Shown: one piece after another, positions 55,958-64,000 of the stretch
Numbering within the stretch: the first letter of the stretch is position 1
Layout: every line of letters starts with the position of its first letter
From: Burkholderia sp. Bp8992
GTDB taxonomy: Bacteria; Pseudomonadota; Gammaproteobacteria; Burkholderiales; Burkholderiaceae
NCBI RefSeq assembly: GCF_003853705.1
Contig: NZ_QTQI01000022.1
Location: 62,001 to 126,000 of the forward strand
Direction: 5' to 3'
Length of the DNA: 64,000 bases
Notes under the pieces: generated by a model
What the model was told of the DNA's origin: nothing
What the model saw: only the letters and a program-made list of their open reading frames with translations
Databases searched by the model: none
Position numbers and translations under genes: made by a program

Positions 55958-56932
55958 TCAGGCCGACGCCGCGCCGCGCTTGGCGGGGAACAGGCGCCGG
56001 AAGATCCGCACGAACGCGAGGCCGTGCTGCGACCAGAAGCCGTCGCCGTAGGACACGCCCTCGACCTGCTCGCGGATGCCGGTCGGCTCGACCGTGCGGT
56101 TCCACGACGCGGTGCCGAACATCATGTCCCACCACGGGAACAGCACGCCGAAGTTGCAGCCGTACTTGGTGCCTTCGTGACCGTAGCCGACTGCGTGGTG
56201 GCGCCGGTGGAAGATCGGGCTGACGAGCAGGCGCTCGCCGAGCCAGCCGAACGACAGGCGCGCATTCGTATGCTGGATGCTCTGCATGAAGTTCGTGACC
56301 GCGGTCAGCACGACGAACTGCGACGGCGTCACGCCGATCACGAGCGCGATCGCTGCGAAGAAGCACGACTGGATCACGTCGTCGAGCAGGTGGTTGCGGT
56401 CGTCGCACCACAGCGACATCTGCCGCTGGCTATGATGGACCGCGTGCAGTTCCCACCAGATGCCGAACTTGTGCTGCCAGCGGTGATACCAGTAGCCGGC
56501 GAAATCGAGCACGACGAGGTAGATCGCGAACGCGATGATCGGCTTCGACGTCACGCCCGGCCACAGATAGTCGAGGTTCACGTTCGCGACGCCGTGCAGG
56601 CGCAGCCACGCCTGGAAGTTGTCGAACACCGGCTGCAGCGCGAAGAAGAAGAACAGCGTGTAGATGCCGAGCTTCGAGATCGCCGTGTAGATCACGTCGA
56701 CCCGCACCGCGCGGCGGTTCTTCCAGCGCTCGACCGGCAGCAGCGCCTCGAGCGGGCGCAGCAGCGCGAACATCAGCACCATCTGCAGCGCGCCGATGAT
56801 CACCCAGTACAGTGCGTCGTAGGTGTCCTCGTCATAGTCCATCAGGTTGAACTTGAAGAGGAGCGGCTGCACGACGTCGACGTACAGCCAGGTCTGGATG
56901 TCCGACACGAACGCGTCGATCAGGTGCAGCAT
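55958..56932 (-). CDS. Sterol desaturase/fatty acid hydroxylase family membrane protein
   Basis: A 324-residue di-iron membrane oxygenase-type protein. It has several membrane helices (YWVIIGALQMVLMFALLRPL; LGIYTLFFFFALQPVF; IIAFAIYLVVLDFAGYWYHRW; IQSCFFAAIALVIGVTPSQFVVL). The eight-histidine pattern is visible: HRWQH, HAVHHS and, after the loop, HTN...FHRRHHAVGYGHEG. The substrate is unknown; related enzymes hydroxylate lipids, sterols or ether lipids. It follows the beta-propeller gene by 16 bp, so the two are an operon. The ATG at 56932 starts MLHLIDAFVSDIQTWLYVDVVQPLL. Confidence 0.93.
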   Translation of the reverse strand: MLHLIDAFVSDIQTWLYVDVVQPLLFKFNLMDYDEDTYDALYWVIIGALQMVLMFALLRPLEALLPVERWKNRRAVRVDVIYTAISKLGIYTLFFFFALQPVFDNFQAWLRLHGVANVNLDYLWPGVTSKPIIAFAIYLVVLDFAGYWYHRWQHKFGIWWELHAVHHSQRQMSLWCDDRNHLLDDVIQSCFFAAIALVIGVTPSQFVVLTAVTNFMQSIQHTNARLSFGWLGERLLVSPIFHRRHHAVGYGHEGTKYGCNFGVLFPWWDMMFGTASWNRTVEPTGIREQVEGVSYGDGFWSQHGLAFVRIFRRLFPAKRGAASA

Positions 56933-56948
56933 CGTCCGCCTCCGCCCG

Positions 56949-57938
56949 TCACGCGCCGTTCGCCGCCTTCCACGGCGCGCGGTCGTAGAAGTAGATGCCG
57001 TGCGGCGAGCGGCCGACGGAGATCGTCTGCACCAGCTTGCGCGAGGCGAGATCGATGATCCCGACCTTCTTCGCGAAGCGGAACGTCACCCACAGCGTCT
57101 TCTTGTCGGCGGACAGCTCCATGTCGTCCGGGCCCGGCAAGAGGCCGGTGATGTCGCCGACCTTGGTGAGCGTGATCTCGTCGATGATGCTGATCGTGTT
57201 CGCGACCCGGTTCGTGATCGCGACGTGCGTGCCGTCGGCGAGCGAGCGGAAATTGTGTGCACCCTTGCCGGTCTGGATCGTCTTCACGACCTTCTGATTG
57301 CGCCAGTCGACCACCGCGATGTAATCGGCGCCCGTCATGCCGACCAGCAGGTATTTGTCGTCCGGCGTCATCCACAGGCCCGCCGGCACCTTGCCGACCG
57401 GCATCTTCCACTTGACCGTCTGCGTCGCGAGGTCGACCGCCGCGATCTCGCCGGACACCTGCAGCGACACAAGCACGGTCTTGCTGTCCTTCGTGAATGC
57501 GAGGTGGCTCGGCATCACCGCGAGCGGCAGGCGCTTCACGAGATGCAGGTCGCGGCCGTCGTAGCTGTAGATGTCGAGCCGGTCGAGGCGCAGCCCGGTC
57601 GACACGAACCACTTCTTGTCGGGCGAGAAGCCGAGCTGGTACGGATCCTCGATGCCTTCGACCGTGCGCTGCAGCTTGCCGGTCTTCGGATCGACGAACA
57701 TCAGGCTGTTCGAGACCGAATTTGCGACGATCAGGGACGAATTGTCCGGCGTCGCCATCAAATGGTGCGGTTCCTTGCCGGTCGGCATCGTGGAGACGAC
57801 TTCGCGGGTCTGCTGGTCGATCAGGGAAAGCGTCGCTTCGGCCGAGTTGAGGACGATCACGTTATTCGCGTGTGCGGCGGGCGCCAGCACGGCGGCGGCC
57901 AGCGCAAGCGTGCGGCCGAAGGAAAGGAAAGTGCGCAT
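56949..57938 (-). CDS. Exported YVTN-family beta-propeller protein (YncE-like)
   Basis: A 329-residue periplasmic protein. It has a signal peptide MRTFLSFGRTLALAAAVLAPAAHA (cleavage after AHA, residue 24) and seven-bladed-propeller repeats of about 40 residues (VIVLNSAEATLSLIDQQTREVVSTMPTGKEPHHLMATPD; MSLMFVDPKTGKLQRTVEG; YIAVVDWRNQKVVKTIQTGKGAHNFRSLADGTHVAITN). YncE-like proteins bind DNA or metabolites in some cases, and similar repeats occur in quinohaemoprotein and nitrous-oxide enzymes. No CxxCH haem motif is present. Its partner gene is the desaturase-like protein. Confidence 0.92.
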   Translation of the reverse strand: MRTFLSFGRTLALAAAVLAPAAHANNVIVLNSAEATLSLIDQQTREVVSTMPTGKEPHHLMATPDNSSLIVANSVSNSLMFVDPKTGKLQRTVEGIEDPYQLGFSPDKKWFVSTGLRLDRLDIYSYDGRDLHLVKRLPLAVMPSHLAFTKDSKTVLVSLQVSGEIAAVDLATQTVKWKMPVGKVPAGLWMTPDDKYLLVGMTGADYIAVVDWRNQKVVKTIQTGKGAHNFRSLADGTHVAITNRVANTISIIDEITLTKVGDITGLLPGPDDMELSADKKTLWVTFRFAKKVGIIDLASRKLVQTISVGRSPHGIYFYDRAPWKAANGA

Positions 57939-58023
57939 GAAGACTCACGTCGTGGAACAGCTGTCATTGTAGAACGTTCGGCGGGCCCCTCCGGTTGACC
58001 CAGGCCGGTATTGCGCCACTTCG

Positions 58024-58043
58024 CCGGCTGCCGCGGCAGCCGG
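58024..58043. other. 20-bp perfect palindrome downstream of hrpA
   Basis: CCGGCTGCCG followed by its complement, with no loop. A second GC hairpin lies at 58068-58089 (GCGGCCGGC/GCCGGCCGC). Both stand in the 179-bp gap between hrpA and the propeller gene and may serve as a GC-only 3'-end signal for hrpA; no T-run is present. Confidence 0.45.
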
Positions 58044-58117
58044 ATGAGCCGCCGCGGCAGGCGCCGCGCGGCCGGCCGGGGCCGGCCGCCGGTGCAGGCC
58101 GGGACGCCGATGTTGCG

Positions 58118-61100
58118 CTAGCGCTGCATCGACTCCCACACCTTGTGCAGACGCTTGACAGAGACAGGCATCGGCGTGCGCAGTTCCTGCGCGAACAGCG
58201 AAATCCGTAGTTCCTCGAGCAGCCAGCGGAATTCCGCGAGCCGCGGGTCGGCGACGCCGCCGCGCTGCGACACCGCACGCTGGTACTGCTGGGCGAGCGG
58301 CAACAGGTCGGCCGACTGCTTCGCGTCGCGCGCCGGATCGGCCTTCAGCTTGTCGATCCGCAGCGCGATGCCCTTCAGGTAGCGCGGAAAGTGCGCCAGC
58401 TGCGTGTAAGGCGTGTCGATCACGAAGCGCTTGCCGACCAGCGCGGCGAGCTGCTGCTGCAGGTCGGCATGCGCCTGCGCGAACGGCTTCGCCTGCGCGA
58501 GCTTCTTCACGAGCCCCGCGTACTCGGCCAGGATCTGGCCGACCAGCCGCGCGATTTCCTGCGCGAGCAGGTTCAGGCGGCTGCGGCCCTCGTCGCGGCG
58601 CGCGTGGAAGCTCGCGTCGTCGTCGGGCAGCGGGTCCTGCAGGCACGCGCGATCGAGCGCCGTGTCGATCAGCTGGTCGCGCAGCTCGTCCTGCGTGCCG
58701 AGCGACATGTACTGCATCGCCATCTCGCGCAGGCCCGGCAGGTTCTTCTCGAGGAACTTGATCGGCTCCTTCAGCTGCAGCGCGAACAGCCGCCGCAGGC
58801 CGGCCCGGTGGATGCGTGCGGCCTCCTCCGGCGAATCGAACACCTCGACGTCGCAATGCGTGCCGCGGTCGACGAGCGCCGGGTAGCCGTACAGCGTCTG
58901 GCCGCGCCGGCGGATTTCCAGCAGCTCGGGCAGCTTGCCGAAATTCCAGGTCGTCAGGTTCTCGTACAGCGCCGTCGCGCCGGCTTCCGCCGGAGCGGCC
59001 GTCTGCGGCGCCGCGACCTTGCCTGCCTTCGCGTTGCGGCCGGCGGCACCGGCTGCACCGGCCGCGGCAGCCGCCGCCGGCGCCTGGCCGACCGGCTGGC
59101 CGGCATCGGCGTCGCCGCCCGGCGCGATCGTCGACGCCGCCGCGATCTTCTGGAACTGCTGCTGCGCCTGCGCGCCGAGTTCCTGGCGAAGCTGCGCGAG
59201 ATTGCGCCCCATCGCCAACTGGCGGCCGTGCTCGTCGATCACCTTGAAATTCATGAACAGGTGCGCGGGCAACGTCTCAAGCTTGAAGTCGGCCGTTTTC
59301 ATCGCGATTTGCGTCTCGCCGCGCACGTCGGCGATCAGCGCCTCGACGAGCCCGCCCGCGCCGAAGCGCTCGCGGCCCATCCGCTCGACGAAGCCGGCCG
59401 CGTACTCGGGCAGCGGCACGCAGTGGCGGCGCAGCTTCTGCGGCAGCGACTTCAGCAGCAGCTGCACCTTTTCCTTCAGCATCCCCGGCACGAGCCACTC
59501 GCAGCGCCGCGCATCGACCTGGTTCAGCGCGTACAACGGCACCGCGAGCGTCACGCCGTCGCGCGGCGTGCCGGGCTCGAAGTGGTACGTGAGCGCCATC
59601 TCGACGCCGGCCATCGTCGCGCGCTTCGGGAACAGCTCGGTCGTCACGCCGGCCGCCTCGTGACGCATCAGGTCGTCGCGCGACAGGTACAGCAGCCGTT
59701 GCTTGTCCTCCGCCTGGCCGCCCTTCTTCACCTCGTCGCGATACCAGCGCTCGAACGCGACGCCCGTGTGGATCCCTTCCGGGATCGCCTGGTCGTAGTA
59801 CGCGTAGATCAGCTCGTCGTCGACCAACACGTCCTGCCGGCGCGACTTGTGCTCGAGCTGCTCGATGTCGGCGAGCAGCTTGCGGTTGTGCGCGAAGAAC
59901 GGCAGCTTCGTGTCGAACTCGCCTTCGACCAGCGCGCCGCGGATGAACAGCTCGCGTGCGCGCGCCGGATCCTGCTTGCCGAACGCGACGCGCCGGCGGT
60001 GATAGATCGGCAGCCCGTACAGCGTCGCGCGCTCGTACGCGCTGACCTGCGCCGGACGTTTCTCCCAGTGCGGTTCCGACAGCGATTTCTTCAGCAGGTG
60101 CGCACCGATCTTCTCGACCCATTCGGGCTCGATCTTCGCGAGGCAGCGCGCGTACAGCCGGCTCGTCTCGACGAGCTCGGCCGCCATCACCCAGCGGCCG
60201 GCCTTCTTCGCGAGCACGGAGCCCGGCCACAGGTAGAACTTGATCCCGCGCGCGCCGAGATAGTGCGGATCGTCGTCGGCTTTCAGGCCGAGGTTGCCGA
60301 GCAGGCCTGTCAACAGGGCCAGATGGACCTGTTCATAGGTCGCCTCGACTTCGTTCAGGCGCCAGCCGTGCTCGCGCACGACGGTCAGTAGCTGCGAGTG
60401 GACGTCGCGCCACTCGCGCAGCCGCAGGTGCGACAGGAAGTTCTGCCGGCACGCGTCGATCAGCTGGCGATTCGACTTCTTGTGCGCGACGGCCTCTTCG
60501 AACCACGCCCAGATCTTCAGCCACTGCAGGAATTCGGAACGCTCGTCGGCAAACCGTCGGTGTGCCTGGTCGGCCTGCTCCTGCGCTTCGATCGGCCGGT
60601 CGCGCGGGTCCTGCACGGACAGCGCGCTCGCGATGATCAGCACCTCGCGCAGCGACTGCTGGTCGCGCGCGGCGAGAATCATCCGGCCGACGCGCGGGTC
60701 GAGCGGCAGCCGCGCGAGTTCGCGACCGAGCGGCGTCAGCGCGTTGTCGTCGTCGACCGCGCCGAGTTCGTTGAGCAACTGATAGCCGTCCGCGATCGCA
60801 CGGCCGGGCGGCGGTTCGAGGAACGGGAACGACTCGATCGCCGTCAGGTGCAGCGACTTCATCCGCAGGATCACCGACGCGAGCGACGAGCGCAGGATTT
60901 CCGGATCGGTGAAGCGCGCGCGCGCCTGGTAGTCACTTTCCTCGTACAAGCGGATGCAGACGCCGTCGGCCACGCGGCCGCAACGGCCCGCGCGCTGGTT
61001 CGCGGCCGCCTGCGAGATCGACTCGACCTGCAGCTGCTCGACCTTGTTCCGGTACGAATAGCGCTTCACGCGCGCGAGGCCCGTGTCGACCACGTAGCGG

Positions 61101-62335
61101 ATGCCCGGCACCGTCAGCGACGTTTCGGCCACGTTGGTCGCGAGCACGATCCGGCGCGCGTTCGACACCTTGAATACCTTGTCCTGGTCGGCCGCCGAGA
61201 GCCGCGCGAACAACGGCAGGATCTCGGTGTGCGGCGGGTGGTGCTTGCGCAGCGCCTCGGCCGCCTCGCGGATCTCGCGCTCGCCGGGCAGGAACACCAG
61301 CACGTCGCCGGGGCCTTCGCGGCACAGCTCGTCGACCGCGTCGACGATCGCGTCCATCAGGTCGCGCTCGGCTTCGCGCGCGGTCTTCACGCGGTCGCGG
61401 CCGCCCGTGCCTTCGGCATTCTTCACGGCCGGGCGATCCTCGGCCACCGGGCGGTAGCGCATCTCGACCGGATACAGCCGCCCGCTCACCTCGATCACGG
61501 GCGCCGGGCGCTCGTCGGTGCCGAAATGGCGCGCGAAGCGATCGGCGTCGATCGTCGCGGACGTGACGATCAGCTTCAGGTCCGGCCGCCGCGGCAGGAT
61601 TTCCTTCAGGTAGCCGAGCAGGAAGTCGATGTTCAGGCTGCGCTCGTGCGCCTCGTCGATGATCAGCGTGTCGTACGCCTTCAGCAGCGGATCGGTCTGC
61701 GTCTCGGCGAGCAGGATGCCGTCCGTCATCAGCTTCACGGACGCGCCCGGCGCGAGATTGTCGGTAAACCGCACCTTGTAGCCGACCACCTCGCCGAACG
61801 GCGTGCCGAGTTCCTCGGCGATCCGGCGGCCAGTGGACGACGCGGCGAGCCGGCGCGGCTGCGTATGGCCGATCAGGCCCGTGCCGCCGGCGCCGAGGCC
61901 GCGGCCGAGATCGAGACAGATCTTCGGCAACTGGGTGGTCTTGCCCGACCCCGTTTCGCCGCAGACGATGACAACCTGATGACCGGCGATCGCGCGCGCG
62001 ATTTCGTCGCGCTTGCCCGACACGGGCAGGCTTTCGGGATACGTGATCGGCGGAACGGGATTCGGTGCGACGACGGCGCGCGGCGGACGCTCGCGGCGCG
62101 GCGGGCGCTCGCCCGGTGCCTGCGGTGCGCCCTTCGCGGCCGGCTGGCGCGCATCGCCGCGCCGTTCGTCGCTGCGCGGCCCGCGCGGTGCGGGTGCCGG
62201 CGTGCCCGCCGGCTTGTCCTGCTGCTGGCGCGGCGGCTGGCCCGGCTGCTCGCGCGCATCGGCCGCACCATCCGGGTGCCGGGCCGACGGCGTATTGGCC
62301 CGCGTCGGCGCGGGACTTTTAGAAACATTCGACAT
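58118..62335 (-). CDS. hrpA: ATP-dependent RNA helicase HrpA (DEAH family)
   Basis: A large DEAH-box helicase linked to mRNA processing and, in E. coli, to rescue of stalled ribosomes. The 1405-residue protein has a disordered Pro/Arg-rich N-terminus (about 1-95). The helicase core has Walker A VVIVCGETGSGKTTQLPK, DEAH box TLIIDEAHERSLNIDFLLGYL, motif III VTSATIDADRF and motif VI QAAANQRAGRCGRVADGVCIRLY. HA2, OB-fold and DUF3418 regions follow. An Ala-rich insert (AAAAAGAAGAAGRNAKAG, around 1070-1100) interrupts the C-terminal half. The start is ATG 62335. It diverges from argA over 23 bp with a shared -10 palindrome. Confidence 0.97.
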   Translation of the reverse strand: MSNVSKSPAPTRANTPSARHPDGAADAREQPGQPPRQQQDKPAGTPAPAPRGPRSDERRGDARQPAAKGAPQAPGERPPRRERPPRAVVAPNPVPPITYPESLPVSGKRDEIARAIAGHQVVIVCGETGSGKTTQLPKICLDLGRGLGAGGTGLIGHTQPRRLAASSTGRRIAEELGTPFGEVVGYKVRFTDNLAPGASVKLMTDGILLAETQTDPLLKAYDTLIIDEAHERSLNIDFLLGYLKEILPRRPDLKLIVTSATIDADRFARHFGTDERPAPVIEVSGRLYPVEMRYRPVAEDRPAVKNAEGTGGRDRVKTAREAERDLMDAIVDAVDELCREGPGDVLVFLPGEREIREAAEALRKHHPPHTEILPLFARLSAADQDKVFKVSNARRIVLATNVAETSLTVPGIRYVVDTGLARVKRYSYRNKVEQLQVESISQAAANQRAGRCGRVADGVCIRLYEESDYQARARFTDPEILRSSLASVILRMKSLHLTAIESFPFLEPPPGRAIADGYQLLNELGAVDDDNALTPLGRELARLPLDPRVGRMILAARDQQSLREVLIIASALSVQDPRDRPIEAQEQADQAHRRFADERSEFLQWLKIWAWFEEAVAHKKSNRQLIDACRQNFLSHLRLREWRDVHSQLLTVVREHGWRLNEVEATYEQVHLALLTGLLGNLGLKADDDPHYLGARGIKFYLWPGSVLAKKAGRWVMAAELVETSRLYARCLAKIEPEWVEKIGAHLLKKSLSEPHWEKRPAQVSAYERATLYGLPIYHRRRVAFGKQDPARARELFIRGALVEGEFDTKLPFFAHNRKLLADIEQLEHKSRRQDVLVDDELIYAYYDQAIPEGIHTGVAFERWYRDEVKKGGQAEDKQRLLYLSRDDLMRHEAAGVTTELFPKRATMAGVEMALTYHFEPGTPRDGVTLAVPLYALNQVDARRCEWLVPGMLKEKVQLLLKSLPQKLRRHCVPLPEYAAGFVERMGRERFGAGGLVEALIADVRGETQIAMKTADFKLETLPAHLFMNFKVIDEHGRQLAMGRNLAQLRQELGAQAQQQFQKIAAASTIAPGGDADAGQPVGQAPAAAAAAGAAGAAGRNAKAGKVAAPQTAAPAEAGATALYENLTTWNFGKLPELLEIRRRGQTLYGYPALVDRGTHCDVEVFDSPEEAARIHRAGLRRLFALQLKEPIKFLEKNLPGLREMAMQYMSLGTQDELRDQLIDTALDRACLQDPLPDDDASFHARRDEGRSRLNLLAQEIARLVGQILAEYAGLVKKLAQAKPFAQAHADLQQQLAALVGKRFVIDTPYTQLAHFPRYLKGIALRIDKLKADPARDAKQSADLLPLAQQYQRAVSQRGGVADPRLAEFRWLLEELRISLFAQELRTPMPVSVKRLHKVWESMQR

Positions 62336-62343
62336 GGGGGCGC

Positions 62344-62351
62344 ATTATAAT
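62344..62351. promoter_or_regulatory. Shared palindromic -10 element of divergent hrpA and argA
   Basis: ATTATAAT is its own reverse complement and gives TATAAT on both strands (62346-62351 for argA, 62344-62349 for hrpA). It lies 7 bp before the argA ATG and 8 bp before the hrpA ATG, so transcripts from it would start at or next to the start codons. The -35 hexamers would fall inside the opposite coding regions and match weakly. Confidence 0.6.
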
Positions 62352-62358
62352 CCCGCCC

Positions 62359-63738
62359 ATGAATTCCCAAACCGACCTCCCTCCCGCCCAGACCGGCGCC
62401 GCGACGCCGCCGGCCGCCGACGATTCGGCCGCCAGCCACGCGCAGTTCGTCGACTGGATGCGCTCCGTCGCGCCCTATATCCACAAGTTCCGCAACAGCA
62501 CGTTCGTCGTGGGGTTCGGGGGCGAGGTGGTGCAGCAGGGGCTGCTGAACGCGCTCGTGTCCGACATCGCGCTCCTGCAGGCGATGGGCATCCAGATCGT
62601 GCTCGTGCACGGCTCGCGCCCGCAGGTCGAGGAGCAGCTGAGCCTGCACGGTGTCGAATCCGAGTTTTCGCACGGCCTGCGCATTACCGATGCGCGCGCG
62701 CTCGAATCCGCGAAGGAAGCGGCCGGCGAAGTGCGTCTCGACATCGAGGCCGCGATCAGCCAGGGCTTGCCGAACTCGCCGATGGCGCACGCGCACATCA
62801 GCGTCGTGTCGGGCAACTTCGTGACCGCACGGCCGGTGGGGATTCTCGACGGGGTCGATTTCGCGCACACGGGCATCGTGCGCAAGATCGACGCCGAATC
62901 GATCCGTCATTCGCTCGCGAGCCGCAAGCTCGTGCTGCTGTCGCCGCTCGGTTTCTCGCCGACCGGTGAGGCATTCAACCTGTCGATGGAAGACGTCGCG
63001 TCGGCGGCCGCGATCGCACTGCGCGCCGACAAGATCATCTTCCTGACCGAAGCGCCCGGCATCGTCGACGACGAAGGCGAGCTGGTGCGCGAAATGTCGC
63101 TCGACGCGGCGGCCGAGCTGCTCGATTCCGGCAACGTCCAGGGCGACGACGCGTTCTTCCTGAAGCACTCGATCCGCGCGTGCCGCGGCGGCGTGACACG
63201 GGCCCACCTGATCCCGCAGTCGCTCGACGGCAGCATGCTGCTCGAACTGTTCCTGCACGACGGCGTCGGCACGATGATCTCGTACGAGAACCTCGAGAGC
63301 CTGCGCGAGGCGACGCCGGACGACGTCGGCGGCATCCTGTCGCTGATCGAGCCGCTCGAGTCGGACGGCACGCTGGTACGACGCGGCCGCCACCAGATCG
63401 AACGCGACATCGACCACTTCTCGGTGATCGAGCACGATGGCGTGCTGTTCGGCTGTGCGGCGCTGTACCCGTACCAGCAGGAGAAGATCGGCGAGATGGC
63501 GTGCCTGACGGTCGCGCCGGAAGCGCAAGGCTCGGGTGACGGCGAACGCCTGCTCAAGCGCATCGAGCAGCGCGCCCGCGCGCGCGGCCTCACGCACATC
63601 TTCGTGCTCACGACGCGCACCGAGCACTGGTTCCTCAAGCGCGGCTTCGTCAAGGTCAGCGTCGACGACCTGCCGGAAGACCGCCGCAAACTCTATAACT
63701 GGCAGCGCAAGTCGCTCGTGCTGATGAAGCAGCTCTGA
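62359..63738 (+). CDS. argA: N-acetylglutamate synthase, classical ArgA type
   Basis: First step of arginine synthesis: acetyl-CoA + glutamate to N-acetylglutamate. The 459-residue protein has an amino-acid-kinase-like domain (about 25-310; [60 protein letters not shown]). A GNAT acetyltransferase domain follows (about 320-459; [31 protein letters not shown] with the acetyl-CoA loop, and [11 protein letters not shown]). Arginine feedback is expected from family knowledge. A likely promoter lies at 62346-62351, only 7 bp before the ATG. Confidence 0.97.
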
Positions 63739-63788
63739 GCGCAGGCACGACTGCCCTCCCCCCAGACCGATTACAGGAGAAGTACACG

Positions 63789-64000
63789 ATGGCTCGAATG
63801 ATCCAATGCGCGAAGCTCGGCAAGGAAGCCGAAGGCCTCGATTTCCCGCCGCTGCCGGGCGAACTCGGCAAGCGCATTTACGAGAGCGTCTCGAAGGAAG
63901 CGTGGCAGGGCTGGCTCAAGCAGCAGACGATGCTGATCAACGAAAACCGCCTGAACATGGCCGACCCGCGCGCGCGCCAGTACCTGATGAAGCAGACGGA
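63789..64000 (+). CDS. yggX: Probable Fe(2+)-trafficking protein YggX, 3' end missing
   Basis: The visible 70 codons read [46 protein letters not shown] and [24 protein letters not shown], which match YggX (about 90 residues). The conserved Cys7 in MIQC is present. YggX protects labile Fe-S clusters from oxidative damage and links to iron supply. It follows argA by 50 bp with AGGAGA upstream of the ATG. About 20 C-terminal residues lie beyond the window. Confidence 0.96.

Overview
The window looks like a stretch of the main chromosome of a Burkholderia species, most probably of the Burkholderia cepacia complex. It has very high GC, strong G/C third-position bias and long antisense open frames that mirror real genes. 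Its proteins are typically betaproteobacterial: the phasin, the lipoyl-domain E3 of pyruvate dehydrogenase, the pyrG-kdsA-eno order and the iscR-to-iscX cluster. It is almost wholly core genome. I see no insertion sequence, prophage, integron, CRISPR array, toxin-antitoxin pair or secretion/defence island.

Layout. (1) 1-10310, all on the minus strand, read right to left: lolC, lolD, tatD, comEC, an alpha/beta hydrolase, pyrG, kdsA and eno (3' end cut off by the window). (2) 10461-17198, plus strand: an RpfE-like protein, recJ, prfB (with its programmed +1 frameshift), lysS and a glycine-zipper membrane protein. (3) 17344-23246, minus strand: iscR-iscS-iscU-iscA-hscB-hscA-fdx-iscX, with two IscR-type operators over the iscR promoter. 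(4) 23361-26472, minus strand: low-molecular-weight tyrosine phosphatase, a small exported protein, lutB and lutA; a divergent IclR regulator follows at 26656-27465. (5) 27571-28740: pbpG. Then a 650-bp structured intergenic region and the phasin gene phaP. (6) 30168-36628, minus strand: aceE-aceF-lpdA. Divergent from it are a membrane sensor kinase and a FixJ-like regulator, then folD and prlC. (7) 43568-48848: dinB (LexA box), an aspartate/glutamate racemase, initiator tRNA-fMet, xthA and an S9 peptidase. (8) 48938-53219, minus strand: glnA, ntrB and ntrC, with a sigma-54 promoter and two NtrC-like sites ahead of glnA. (9) 53627-64000: rhodanese, a CinA-type MoCF protein with a CysZ/EI24 membrane protein, a sterol-desaturase-family protein with a YVTN beta-propeller, hrpA, argA (divergent from hrpA over 23 bp) and the 5' part of the Fe(2+)-trafficking gene yggX.

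The genes form several working units: envelope lipoprotein export (LolCD), Fe-S assembly (Isc/Hsc), conversion of pyruvate to acetyl-CoA plus PHB granule coating (PDH, phasin), nitrogen control (GlnA/NtrBC) and lactate oxidation (LutAB).

I did not find a wholly new system. The most interesting signals are regulatory: a 12-bp inverted repeat bracketing the phasin promoter, a shared palindromic -10 element between hrpA and argA that would give near-leaderless mRNAs, an inverted repeat over the lutA -10 element beside an IclR gene, and complete operator architectures at iscR, dinB and glnA. Other points worth a look are lutAB without lutC, an rpfE-recJ-prfB-lysS block without the rest of the rpf cluster, a FixL/FixJ-like pair next to aceE, and a small uncharacterised exported protein.
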